Source: Caribbeanibacter sp964518305 (lineage in GTDB: Bacteria; Gemmatimonadota; Gemmatimonadetes; Palauibacterales; Palauibacteraceae). From it: DNA of 15,983 bases. Under the pieces are notes generated by a model. The model searched no databases, was not told the DNA's origin, and worked only from the letters and a program-made list of their open reading frames with translations. Where the stretch lies: positions 1 through 15,983 of the forward strand of contig CAZFDK010000060.1 in NCBI GenBank assembly GCA_964518305.1. The letters are read 5' to 3'. Shown one piece after another: positions 6,463 through 14,578 of this stretch (within the stretch, counting starts at the first letter, position 1; each line of letters starts with the position of its first letter). The translations under genes were made by a program, and so were the position numbers.

Positions 6463-7488
6463 GTGAGCACCGTGGTTCGCCGGCTCCTGATCCTGGCCCT
6501 GATGGCCGCTTCCGCCGTGGTGGTCGCTGTCATCGTCGGTCCCGCCTCCCTGGCACCGGGACGCGTCCTCGACGCGGCCCTCGGCGAGGCGGGCGGCACC
6601 GCCGCCACCATCGTCCGCGGCATCCGACTACCCCGTGCGGTGCTGGCGGCCCTGGTCGGAGCCGCGCTCTCCCTGAGCGGCGCCTCCTTCCAGGCGCTGC
6701 TGCGCAATCCGCTGGCCGAGCCCTATATCCTCGGCGTCTCGGGCGGTGCCGCCGTCGGTGCCGTCACCTCCATCGTGCTCGGGTGGACGGCGGCCGGCGG
6801 GTGGGTGCTGCCCCTGGCGGCCTTCGCCGGGGCCACCGCTGCCATCGCGGTCGTCCTCCGGATCGCCGCCGCCGGGGGCATGGGGCTGGACACCCGGGTC
6901 CTGCTCCTCGCCGGAGTGGTGGCCGGCGCCTTCTTCAACGCCGTGATCTTCTTCCTGCTCACCTTCGCCGAAGCGGAGACCTTCCGTTCCGCTGTCTTCT
7001 GGATGATGGGCGGGCTCTCGGGCGCCGACTGGGACGCCGTCGTCGTGGTGGCGGCGGGGCTCGTCCCGGCGTCGCTGCTGCTCATGGGCCTGTCCCGGTC
7101 CCTGAACTTGCTGGCCGTGGGCGAGGAGACGGCGCTCTTCCTCGGCACGCGTGTGGAGCTCGCCAAGTGGACCGTCTACCTCACGGCCTCCTTCCTGGTG
7201 GCGGCGGCCGTCTCCGTGAGCGGCGCCATCGGCTTCGTCGGACTCATCGTCCCCCACGCCATCCGGCTGCTCTGGGGAAGCGACCACCGCTTCCTGCTCC
7301 CCGCCTCCCTCCTGCTCGGCGCCGCGTTCCTGCCGCTGGCCGACACCCTGGCCCGGACCGCAGCCGCGCCTTCGGAGATCCCGGTGGGCGTCCTCACGGC
7401 CCTCGTGGGCGTGCCGGTCTTCGTCCTCCTTCTGGTCCGGCGCCCGCCCGGACCGCGGCGCGGCATGGGCCGCACGGAGGGTCCGTGA
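6463..7488 (+). CDS. btuC: Cobalamin ABC transporter permease (FecCD/BtuC family)
   Basis: This 341-residue polytopic membrane protein is the permease of a vitamin B12 importer. The FecCD-family signature is clear around residues 53-100: a basic IRLPRAVLAALVGAALSLSG stretch followed by FQALLRNPLAEPYILG. Many hydrophobic helices follow, and a glycine-rich GFVGLIVPHAIRLLWG segment late in the protein fits the coupling-helix region that contacts the ATPase. Family members run to about 330-350 residues. The start is the GTG at 6463 (a second in-frame GTG is at 6472); neither has a clear Shine-Dalgarno, which is odd. The upstream riboswitch makes cobalamin the likely substrate rather than iron-siderophore. 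The stop overlaps the btuD start as GTGA. Confidence 0.88.
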   Translation: MSTVVRRLLILALMAASAVVVAVIVGPASLAPGRVLDAALGEAGGTAATIVRGIRLPRAVLAALVGAALSLSGASFQALLRNPLAEPYILGVSGGAAVGAVTSIVLGWTAAGGWVLPLAAFAGATAAIAVVLRIAAAGGMGLDTRVLLLAGVVAGAFFNAVIFFLLTFAEAETFRSAVFWMMGGLSGADWDAVVVVAAGLVPASLLLMGLSRSLNLLAVGEETALFLGTRVELAKWTVYLTASFLVAAAVSVSGAIGFVGLIVPHAIRLLWGSDHRFLLPASLLLGAAFLPLADTLARTAAAPSEIPVGVLTALVGVPVFVLLLVRRPPGPRRGMGRTEGP

Positions 7489-8312
7489 CGTCGCCCCTGC
7501 TGGCCGCCTCCGGACTCCGCTTCCGCTACCCGAGCGCTCCCGGCCCCGCCGTGGACGACGTGGGCCTCTCCGTGCCGGAGGGGACCCTGGTCGGCGTCAT
7601 CGGCCCGAACGGATCCGGCAAGTCGACGCTGATCAAAGTGCTCATGGGCGCCCTGGAGCCCGACCGCGGCGAGGTCCGGCTCCAGGGGCGAGTCCTGAGC
7701 TCGTGGCGGCGCCGCGAGCTGGCCAGGCGCGTGGGAGTGGTCCCGCAGAACGAGAGCGTCACCTTTCCCGTCTCCGTTCGGGAGTTCGTGGGCATGGGAC
7801 GGTATCCGCACCTGGGACCCTGGCGGACCGAGGGCCCGGAAGACCGGAGCGCCGTGCAGCAGGCCCTGGCCCGCTGCGACATCGAGGACCTGGCCGGGCG
7901 GCCCTTCTCCACGCTCTCCGGCGGCGAGCGTCAGCTGGCGCGCGTAGCCCGGGCGCTGTCCCAGGAGCCCGACCTCCTGGTCCTGGACGAGCCGACCGTC
8001 TCCCTCGACGTGCGCCACGAGATGGAGATCTACGAGCTGCTGCGGGAGCTCGTAGGGGGCGGGACCACGGTGCTCCTGGTGACGCATAACCTGAACGCCG
8101 CCGCCCGCTACGCGGATCGACTGCTGCTGCTGCACGAGGGCCGTTCACGGGCCGAGGGGCCCCCGGCGGAGGTGCTGACCCGAGAGACCGTGGAAAAAGT
8201 CTACCGCTGGCCCGTGCGCGTGATGCGGCATCCGGGGCCCGGGCCGGACGAGGGTGCGCCGCAGGTGGTGGCGCTGGCGGGCGCGAACGGGCCGCACCCG
8301 GGGGAAGCGTGA
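7485..8312 (+). CDS. btuD: Cobalamin ABC transporter ATP-binding protein
   Basis: This 275-residue ABC ATPase is paired with the permease before it. It has Walker A GPNGSGKST at residues 40-48, a Q-loop near VPQN at 86-89, the signature LSGGE at 144-148, Walker B LLVLDEP at 164-170 and the switch histidine H201. The start GTG at 7485 overlaps the btuC stop and has GGAGG four bases upstream, so coupled translation is expected. The roughly 30 residues after the ATPase core are Gly/Pro-rich and carry no known domain. The family is shared with iron-siderophore importers; the substrate call rests on the riboswitch and on btuF ending 14 bp away in the opposite direction. Confidence 0.9.
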   Translation: MTSPLLAASGLRFRYPSAPGPAVDDVGLSVPEGTLVGVIGPNGSGKSTLIKVLMGALEPDRGEVRLQGRVLSSWRRRELARRVGVVPQNESVTFPVSVREFVGMGRYPHLGPWRTEGPEDRSAVQQALARCDIEDLAGRPFSTLSGGERQLARVARALSQEPDLLVLDEPTVSLDVRHEMEIYELLRELVGGGTTVLLVTHNLNAAARYADRLLLLHEGRSRAEGPPAEVLTRETVEKVYRWPVRVMRHPGPGPDEGAPQVVALAGANGPHPGEA

Positions 8313-8326
8313 GGTACCGCGAACGC

Positions 8327-9256
8327 TCAGTCCGGTGAGTCCCCCGGGAGCAGGCCGAGCTCCCGCAGTGTGTCGGTCACCGGCGGATGGAGCGCGGCGG
8401 CCAGGTGCGCGGCCGCCTCCCCCAGGCGAGGTCCGAGCCGGTCCAGCAGCTCGGCGTCCACGGCCACGACGTCGTCCCCCTCCACCGCCTCCAGCTTCCC
8501 CCACCCCGGCCGTTCCGCGGGCGGGGGCCGCTCGCCGCCCCCACCCCGGGGGGCCACGACCACCGCGGGCCGCCTCTCGACCACGGTCTCCAGGCTCACC
8601 CGGGGGGAGGGGGCCTCCAGGTCGCCGAAGACGTTGCGGCCCCCGGCCAGGGTGATGAGGGAGTCGAGGTAGCTCCCGGCTCCCACCGTGCGCGGCGGAT
8701 CGGGCCACAGGTCATAGTAGACCGGCACCCGGCGCCGTCCTTCCACCACGCGGGCCACCATCTCCAGGCGTTTCCGTATCGCGGCGACCAGGGAGTCGGC
8801 GGCGGGCTCGCGCCCCGTGAGCGTGCCGAGCCGCGAGATGTTGGCCATGAGTTGCGGAATCGTGTTGTGCTCCAGGGCGAGCAACGGCACGTCGAGCTCC
8901 TCGAACCGGCGGATCGAGCCGGTATTGGCCTGCCCCGCGTAGACCACGACCGCGTCCGGACGCCGGTCGACCACCTCCTCGGCCGACGGACGTATCCCTT
9001 CGCCCACGCTCGGCACCGTACGGGCGGCGGGAGGGTGCGTCCCGTACCGCGTCCGGCCCACCAGGCGGTCCCCGGAGCCCAGGGCGAAGAGGATCTCGGT
9101 GGCGGCGGGGATCAGCGAGACCACCCGATCCGCCGGAGCCGCCAGCTCCAGCGTGTCTCCCCGGTCGTCGGCGATCCGGATCGTGTCTCCCGTGGCCGCC
9201 CGCGACGGCTCCGCCGCGCCGAGGGACGGACCGGCGGCGCCGGCGGCGAACTCCAC
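8327..9256 (-). CDS. btuF: Cobalamin-binding periplasmic protein (BtuF-like substrate-binding protein)
   Basis: This is the substrate-binding component of the importer, of the helical-backbone periplasmic-binding family. The core begins at DTIRIADDRG and continues with the BtuF-like RVVSLIPAATEILFALGSGD, then VDRRPDAVVVY and a C-terminal helical domain. The only conventional start is the GTG at 9256, giving 309 residues without a signal peptide. Upstream in the same frame, codons from 9364 to 9305 read TVHVATVCLLFAAPVTHAFA behind an Arg-rich segment, a convincing Sec signal peptide. No ATG, GTG or TTG precedes it; a CTG at 9424 is the best candidate and would give 365 residues. The true start is therefore probably upstream of 9256. 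It converges on btuD and follows the DUF151 gene. Confidence 0.82.
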   Translation of the reverse strand: MEFAAGAAGPSLGAAEPSRAATGDTIRIADDRGDTLELAAPADRVVSLIPAATEILFALGSGDRLVGRTRYGTHPPAARTVPSVGEGIRPSAEEVVDRRPDAVVVYAGQANTGSIRRFEELDVPLLALEHNTIPQLMANISRLGTLTGREPAADSLVAAIRKRLEMVARVVEGRRRVPVYYDLWPDPPRTVGAGSYLDSLITLAGGRNVFGDLEAPSPRVSLETVVERRPAVVVAPRGGGGERPPPAERPGWGKLEAVEGDDVVAVDAELLDRLGPRLGEAAAHLAAALHPPVTDTLRELGLLPGDSPD

Positions 9257-9446
9257 CCGACCCTCGACGGTCGGAACGTCCTGGTACGAGCGGGACGGCC
9301 TCTCGGCGAAGGCGTGGGTGACCGGGGCGGCGAACAGGAGGCAGACCGTGGCGACGTGGACCGTCGCCCGCCAGAAGCACGCCGACCGCTCCGTCCTGCC
9401 CCGCGTCCGTCCTTCGTCCGTCAGCGTGGAGGCCCTGTGCGGGACT

Positions 9447-10055
9447 CTACGGCTCGAACCGGCCGAAGTCCTCGGGGTTCATCCGCTTCAGATAGTCCTT
9501 GAGCGGCTCCGACGGCTCGTCCTCTTCTTCTTCCTCGGCCCCTGCACCCGGCACCGGGGGCTCGTCGCCGGGGGAGGAACCGAGGTCGGGACCCGAGTCG
9601 GCGCTCTCCTGCCACGGCTCCGGCTCGTCGAGGTCCGCTTCCTCGACCTCGAGGGAGGTGAGCTCCAGCAGGGACTCGTCGGCGAATACCGGAGCCTCGG
9701 CCCGGAGCGCCAGGGCGATGCTGTCCGAGGGCCGGGCGTCCACCGAGATCATCTCGCCGTCCTTCTCCAGCACCAGCGACGCGTAGTAGGTGTTGTCCTC
9801 GACCTTGGTGATGAGGACCCGCACCAGCTCGCTCCCCAGCCCCGACACCACAGTGGTGAAGAGATCGTGGGTCAGGGGACGCGAGAACTTGATCCCGGCC
9901 AGCTCCATGGCGATGGCGCTGGCCTCCGAGGGTCCGATCCAGATGGGGAGCATCCGTTCCCCGTCCGATTCCTGGAGTATGACCACGGGAGTATTCGACG
10001 ACTTGTCCAGGCCCAGGCTGCTGACCTCGACTTCCTTCATCGACCCTTCGACCAT
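9447..10055 (-). CDS. DUF151 bifunctional nuclease family protein
   Basis: This 202-residue protein belongs to the bifunctional nuclease (BFN/DUF151) family, whose characterised members act on RNA and DNA. The family core is visible at residues 20-135: NTPVVILQ, MLPIWIGPSEASAIAMEL, RPLTHDLF and DARPSDSIALALR. A long acidic, Pro/Gly-rich linker (about 137-182, with EEEEE at 174-178) separates it from a C-terminal helix, LKDYLKRMNPEDFGRF. ATG 10055 has GAGG eight bases upstream; a second ATG at 10040 also fits the family start. The gene lies 50 bp after ahcY in the same direction and is probably co-transcribed. Its physiological role here is unknown. Confidence 0.85.
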   Translation of the reverse strand: MVEGSMKEVEVSSLGLDKSSNTPVVILQESDGERMLPIWIGPSEASAIAMELAGIKFSRPLTHDLFTTVVSGLGSELVRVLITKVEDNTYYASLVLEKDGEMISVDARPSDSIALALRAEAPVFADESLLELTSLEVEEADLDEPEPWQESADSGPDLGSSPGDEPPVPGAGAEEEEEDEPSEPLKDYLKRMNPEDFGRFEP

Positions 10056-10105
10056 GGTTCTCGCCTCGCTGCTCTGGCGGTGCTGGAAGCGTGATTCGGA
10101 GGCCG

Positions 10106-11458
10106 TCAGGTCCCCATCTCCCAGGAGGCGAGATACTCCTCCTGGCGCTCGGTGAGCGTGTCGATCTCCACGCCCATGGAGTCCAGCTTCAGCCGCGCGA
10201 TCTCCTGATCGATGGACTCGGGGATGCGGTGGACGCTGCGGCTGAGGCCGTCACCCTCGTCCAACAGGTACTCCGCGGCCAGCGCCTGGTTCGCGAAGGA
10301 CATGTCCATCACGCTGGCGGGGTGCCCCTCGGCGGCGGCCAGGTTCACGAGGCGGCCCTCGCCGAGGACGGCGATCCGCTTTCCGTCGACCACGTACTCC
10401 CGGACGCTCTCCCGGGCACGTCGGGGGCCCTCGTCGGCGATCTCCCGCAGCCGCTCGAGGTCCAGCTCCACGTCGAAATGACCGGCGTTGGCCACGATGG
10501 CCCCGTCCTTCATCGCCCGGAAGTGCTCCTCGCGGATCACGCCGATGTCGCCGGTGGAGGTGACGAAGAGGTCTCCCTCCGGAGCAGCCTCGGCCATGGG
10601 CAGCACGCGGTAGCCGTCCATGGTGGCCTCCAGGGCACGGAGCGGGTCCACCTCGGTGACGATGACCTTGGCGCCCGCTCCCTCGGCCCGCTGGGCGATC
10701 CCTCGCCCGCACCAGCCGTAGCCGGCCACCACCACCGTGGAGCCGGCCAGGAGCATGTTCGTGGCCCGCAGCACGCCGTCCAGCGTGGACTGGCCCGTCC
10801 CGTAGCGGTTGTCGAAGAGATGTTTGGTGTGGCTGTCGTTCACGGCGATCACCGGGAAGCGCAGCACCCCGTCGGCGTCCATGGCCCGCAGCCGGACCAG
10901 ACCCGTGGTGGTCTCCTCCGTGGAGCCGACGACGCCGTCGACGATCTCGCGCCGCTCGTCGTCCGACAGCCCGGTGGCCCACTGCCGCACTCCGGGCGAG
11001 AGGTCGTCGAAACGCTCCATGGCCAGCATGTGCAGCGAGCCCACCAGATCGGCGCCGTCGTCCATGGTCACGTGCGGCCGATGCGCCAGTGCCGCCCGGA
11101 TGTGCTCGTAGTACCGCTGATTGTCCTCGCCCCGGACGGCGTGCACGTGAATGCCGGCCTCCTCCACGAGGTAGGCTGCCACGTCGTCCTGGGTCGAGAG
11201 CGGATTGGAGGCGCAGAGCACCACCTCGGCGCCCCCCGCCCGGAGCGTGCGCATCAGGTTGGCGGTTTCCGTCGTCACGTGGAGACAGGCCGACACCCGA
11301 ACGCCGTCCAGCGGCCTCTCCTCGGCGAACCGCTCCCGGACCTGGGCCAGCACGGGCATGAAGCGGTCCGCCCACTGGACCCGGTCCCGTCCCTCGTCCG
11401 CCAGGGAAAGATCCGCCACGTCGTGCTCCGGCACGCTCTCGGCCACCTTCTTCGTCAT
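10106..11458 (-). CDS. ahcY: S-adenosylhomocysteinase
   Basis: This 450-residue enzyme splits S-adenosylhomocysteine into adenosine and homocysteine, removing the product that inhibits methyltransferases. Conserved blocks are CLHVTTETANL (58-68), DDGADL (133-138), EETTTG (181-186), NDSHTKHLFDNRYGTGQS (207-224), the NAD-binding GYGWCGRG (246-253), NAGHFDVE (324-331) and GEGRLVNLAAAEGHP (366-380). DNRYGTGQS and the terminal YLASWEMGT are features of the archaeal/thermophile-type enzyme rather than the animal or E. coli-adjacent type ending KPxxYRY. The start ATG at 11458 has AGAGGA just upstream; the open frame continues to 11551 but that stretch is intergenic repeat. metK lies 89 bp upstream. 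Confidence 0.92.
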   Translation of the reverse strand: MTKKVAESVPEHDVADLSLADEGRDRVQWADRFMPVLAQVRERFAEERPLDGVRVSACLHVTTETANLMRTLRAGGAEVVLCASNPLSTQDDVAAYLVEEAGIHVHAVRGEDNQRYYEHIRAALAHRPHVTMDDGADLVGSLHMLAMERFDDLSPGVRQWATGLSDDERREIVDGVVGSTEETTTGLVRLRAMDADGVLRFPVIAVNDSHTKHLFDNRYGTGQSTLDGVLRATNMLLAGSTVVVAGYGWCGRGIAQRAEGAGAKVIVTEVDPLRALEATMDGYRVLPMAEAAPEGDLFVTSTGDIGVIREEHFRAMKDGAIVANAGHFDVELDLERLREIADEGPRRARESVREYVVDGKRIAVLGEGRLVNLAAAEGHPASVMDMSFANQALAAEYLLDEGDGLSRSVHRIPESIDQEIARLKLDSMGVEIDTLTERQEEYLASWEMGT

Positions 11459-11508
11459 CGTTCCTCTCTCGATGTCCAGGATGTATGTCGTCGCTTCGCC
11501 TCTCACGG

Positions 11509-11537
11509 GCAGGGTCTGCACAGTCTGCAGGGTCTGC
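11509..11537. repeat. Three-copy 9-bp tandem repeat between metK and ahcY
   Basis: The unit GCAGGGTCT appears at 11509-11517, as GCACAGTCT at 11518-11526, and again as GCAGGGTCT at 11527-11535, followed by GC. The outer copies are identical and the middle differs at two positions. It occupies about a third of the 89-bp metK-ahcY spacer. Confidence 0.8.
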
Positions 11538-11547
11538 GCCGCCGTCC

Positions 11548-12705
11548 TCACACCGCCGCCTTCAGAGCGTCGACCCGATCCGTCCGCTCCCAGCTGAACC
11601 TGCCGTCCCCGTCCGGCTCACGGCCGAAGTGGCCGAAGGCCGCGGTCCGACGGTAGATGGGTCGGAGCAGGCCGAGATCCTCGATGATGGCCTCCGGCCT
11701 CAGGTCGAAGACCCGGTCGACCACGTCCACCAGGTCCTCGTCCGGCACGGCACCGGTCTCGCCGGTGTCCACCATCACGGACACCGGGTCCGGGACGCCG
11801 ATGGCGTACGCCAGCTGGATCTCGGCCTGATCGGCCAGTCCGGCGGCCACCAGGTTCTTCGCCACCCAGCGGGCTGCGTAGCTGGCCGACCGGTCCACCT
11901 TCGAGGGGTCCTTGCCGCTGAAGGCCCCGCCGCCGTGGCTTCCGACGCCTCCGTACGTATCGACGATCACCTTGCGCCCGGTAACGCCGGCGTCACCCTG
12001 TGGGCCGCCGATCTCGAACCGGCCCGTGGGATTGATGTGAAAGGTGACCTCGCCGGGCTCGTACAGCTCGTCGGGGAGGACCGGCGTGACCACCTCGTCG
12101 ATGAGGGTCCGCCGCACTTCCTCCTGGTCCAGGCCGGGGGCGTGCTGTGCCGAGACCACCACCGTGGTCACCCGCTTCGGCCGCCCGTCGCGGTATTCGA
12201 CGGTCACCTGCGACTTCCCGTCCGGGCGGAGCCACTCCACCTCCCCGTTGCGGCGGGCGTCCGACAGTCGACGCGTGAGACGGTGCGCCAGCGAGATGGG
12301 CACCGGCATCAACGACTCGGTCTCCCGGGTGGCGTACCCGAACATCATGCCCTGGTCGCCGGCCCCCCCCCTGTCCACGCCCATGGCGATGTCCGGCGAC
12401 TGCTTGCCGATGGCGGTGAGGACCGAACAGGTCTCGTGGTCCAGGCCGTAGCCGCCGTCGTCGTAGCCGATCTCGCGGACGGTCTGCCGGGCCACGTCGG
12501 TGAAGTTCACGTGGGCGTCGGTGGTGATCTCACCGGCCATGAAGACCAGCCCGGTGCTCACCAGCGTCTCGCAGGCCACGCGGCCGTCGGGATCCCGGTC
12601 CAGGATCGAGTCGAGCACGGCATCGGAGACCTGGTCGGCGATCTTGTCCGGGTGCCCCTCGGTGACAGACTCAGAGGAGAAGAGATGGCGCTTTTCGGAT
12701 ACCAA
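11548..12705 (-). CDS. metK: S-adenosylmethionine synthetase (methionine adenosyltransferase)
   Basis: MetK makes S-adenosylmethionine from methionine and ATP. The 385-residue length is normal. Signature motifs are SVTEGHPDKIADQ (13-25), GAGDQGMMFGYA (114-125), and the phosphate-binding GGGAFSGKDPSKVDRSASY late in the protein. It begins with TTG at 12705, the only initiator before GHPDK; GGGAAGG lies eight bases upstream and supports it. Within the leftward run it follows ptsI by 106 bp and precedes ahcY, so the methyl-cycle enzymes probably share a transcript. I looked for SAM- or SAH-riboswitch motifs in the spacers and saw none. Confidence 0.94.
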   Translation of the reverse strand: MVSEKRHLFSSESVTEGHPDKIADQVSDAVLDSILDRDPDGRVACETLVSTGLVFMAGEITTDAHVNFTDVARQTVREIGYDDGGYGLDHETCSVLTAIGKQSPDIAMGVDRGGAGDQGMMFGYATRETESLMPVPISLAHRLTRRLSDARRNGEVEWLRPDGKSQVTVEYRDGRPKRVTTVVVSAQHAPGLDQEEVRRTLIDEVVTPVLPDELYEPGEVTFHINPTGRFEIGGPQGDAGVTGRKVIVDTYGGVGSHGGGAFSGKDPSKVDRSASYAARWVAKNLVAAGLADQAEIQLAYAIGVPDPVSVMVDTGETGAVPDEDLVDVVDRVFDLRPEAIIEDLGLLRPIYRRTAAFGHFGREPDGDGRFSWERTDRVDALKAAV

Positions 12706-12811
12706 GGGATGTGCCTTCCCTGTACCGGTGGTCAGCAGGGTGTCGAGCTGGCTCGAGAGCCCGCCGGACGCGGCGGACGTGCATTGAACGGCGGCGGAAG
12801 CTACCCCCGCT
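12706..12811. other. Spacer between ptsI and metK
   Basis: In the direction of transcription this 106-bp gap holds small GC-rich dyads such as CCGCC-GCGT-CCGGCGG and GGCTC-TC-GAGCC, without T-runs, and the metK ribosome-binding site. No promoter or metabolite riboswitch could be recognised. Confidence 0.4.
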
Positions 12812-14578
12812 CTACCCCTGCGACAAACGTGCCGTCGGGGCCTGCGGGAGGCTGGACACGCTTTCCAGATAACGCTCGAAGGGCGCCCGGATCTCGCCCG
12901 CCGTCTCCCGGTCGGCCATGGGCGAGGTCATCTGCTCCAGCTCGCTCACCTCCACCACCCGAATCACCTCCTTGAGCTCGGGAAGCGTCGAGGGCGGGAC
13001 GCTGAACCGGCGGTAGCCGAGGCCCAGGAGCACCGCCACGCCCACCGGGTCCGACGCCAGCTCGCCGCACACGCTGAGCTCGCAGTCGTCCCGCTCGGCC
13101 TGGCGCCAGAGGCGCGAGTAACTGCGGACGAGGGCCGGATGCAGCGGATCGAAGATCCCCGACAGCTTCGCGTTGCCCCGATCCGCGGCCAGCGTGTACT
13201 GCGTCAGGTCGTTCGTACCCAGGCTCAGGAAGTCCACGTGCGGCGTGATCAGGTCGACGGTCTCCACCGCCGCCGGCGTCTCGACCATCACGCCAAGCGG
13301 CACGTCTCCCACCTCGCCGTCCACCTCTAGCTCCTCGATCACCTCGCGGAGGTGCTCCTTCGTGCGCCGGATCTCCGACACCGAGACGACGAAGGGGAGC
13401 ATGAGCCGCATTCGGCCGTGCGCGCCAGCCCGGAGGGCCGCCCGGAGCTGCCGGCGAAAGAGATCGGGCCGGTCCAGGCAGACGCGGATGGCGCGCCACC
13501 CGAGGAACGGGTTCTCCTCCGGCGGCGCCTGGAGGAACATGGGGAACTTGTCGCCGCCGATGTCGAAGGTCCGCAGGTTCACCGGCTGGTCCGGGAAGGC
13601 GCTCACCACCTCCCGATACGCCTCGTACTGCTCCTCCTCGGTGGGCACCGTCCGGTGGCCGATGACCAGGAACTCGGACCGGAACAGGCCCACCCCCTGA
13701 GCGCCGACGCGCACCGCTTCCTCCGTGTCGTGGGGCTGGTCCAGGTTGGCCTGGAGCGTCACCTCGACGCCGTCGGCGGTCTCGCTGGGCGCGTCCACGA
13801 TCTCCTGCAGCCGCTCCTCCCTCCGGCCGCTGCTCTCCACCGCCCGGCGGAAGGTCTCCAGGTCGTCCTCGCTCGGGTCCACCACGACCCGGCCGACGTG
13901 GCCGTCCACGAGGACCGACGTTCCGTCGTCGATCTCCTCCAGCTCCGGTCCCACGCCGACGACGGCGGGGATGCCCAGCGAGCGGGCCAGCACGGCGCTG
14001 TGTGACGAGCGGGAGCCGGTGGCGGTGAGGACGCCGTCCACCTGCTCCGGGTCCAGCTGCACGGCGCAGCCCGGCGTCAGCTCGCCGGCCGTGAGGATGC
14101 GGTCCTCACCGTCTTCCAGGAACTGGGGATCGACGTTCCTGTCCAGCAGGTGCGAGAGGACGCGGACGCGTACGTCCTCGAGATCGGCGAGGCGGTCCAT
14201 GACCATGGCGTGGCCGGAGTCCAGGATCTGCGAGCGTATCTCCAGCACGCGCCAGTCGAAGGCGCGCTCAGCCGAGAGGTAATTGTCTCGTATGTAGGAG
14301 AGGGTGCCGTCGACCAGGTCCGGATCGTCCAGCATGAGGATCTGGGGATCGAAGATCTGCGACTCGATCTGCCCCAGCTGCTCGGCCGTCCGGTCCCGGA
14401 GCTCGCGGATCTCCTCCCGTGCCGCCTCCCGGGCTTGGTGAAACCGCTGGACCTCGCCGTCCACCTCCTCGGGCTCTATGGTCCGGTGCTCCACCCTGGG
14501 GACGTTCCACTCGAACCGGCGCACCTCGCCGTAGGTCCGACCGGGCGACGCACCGACTCCCTGCAGGTATCGGGTCAC
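12812..14578 (-). CDS. ptsI: PTS Enzyme I (phosphoenolpyruvate-protein phosphotransferase)
   Basis: Enzyme I takes phosphate from PEP and passes it to HPr. The protein is 588 residues (E. coli 575). The phosphohistidine is H193 in TGSRSSHSAVLAR; the family more often shows GGRTSH, so the residues before the histidine vary. The PEP-binding barrel is intact: LFRSEFL, NLRTFDIGGDKFP, ENPFLGWRAIRVCL, GVMVETPAAV, DFLSLGTNDLTQYTLAADRGN (split here by position, near the C-terminal third) and the active-site cysteine in SVCGELASDP. The GTG start at 14578 overlaps the HPr stop as GTGA, with GGAGGGG upstream, so it is translationally coupled to HPr. The closing roughly 20 residues are unremarkable. Confidence 0.93.
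   Translation of the reverse strand: MTRYLQGVGASPGRTYGEVRRFEWNVPRVEHRTIEPEEVDGEVQRFHQAREAAREEIRELRDRTAEQLGQIESQIFDPQILMLDDPDLVDGTLSYIRDNYLSAERAFDWRVLEIRSQILDSGHAMVMDRLADLEDVRVRVLSHLLDRNVDPQFLEDGEDRILTAGELTPGCAVQLDPEQVDGVLTATGSRSSHSAVLARSLGIPAVVGVGPELEEIDDGTSVLVDGHVGRVVVDPSEDDLETFRRAVESSGRREERLQEIVDAPSETADGVEVTLQANLDQPHDTEEAVRVGAQGVGLFRSEFLVIGHRTVPTEEEQYEAYREVVSAFPDQPVNLRTFDIGGDKFPMFLQAPPEENPFLGWRAIRVCLDRPDLFRRQLRAALRAGAHGRMRLMLPFVVSVSEIRRTKEHLREVIEELEVDGEVGDVPLGVMVETPAAVETVDLITPHVDFLSLGTNDLTQYTLAADRGNAKLSGIFDPLHPALVRSYSRLWRQAERDDCELSVCGELASDPVGVAVLLGLGYRRFSVPPSTLPELKEVIRVVEVSELEQMTSPMADRETAGEIRAPFERYLESVSSLPQAPTARLSQG

Noticed and set aside
5832..7484. Upstream part of the 826-codon frame that ends with BtuD
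   Set aside because: It runs through the recO start, the riboswitch and btuC in the wrong frame. Only the part from GTG 7485 is BtuD.
11459..11547. SAH or SAM riboswitch before ahcY or metK
   Set aside because: The conserved GAGGAGCGCTGC-like SAH core and SAM-I/IV motifs are not present; only a tandem repeat is seen.
10091..12975. Long rightward open frames of about 500 codons opposite ahcY and metK
   Set aside because: No recognisable domains and His/Gly/Arg-rich composition; the minus strand has unmistakable enzymes.
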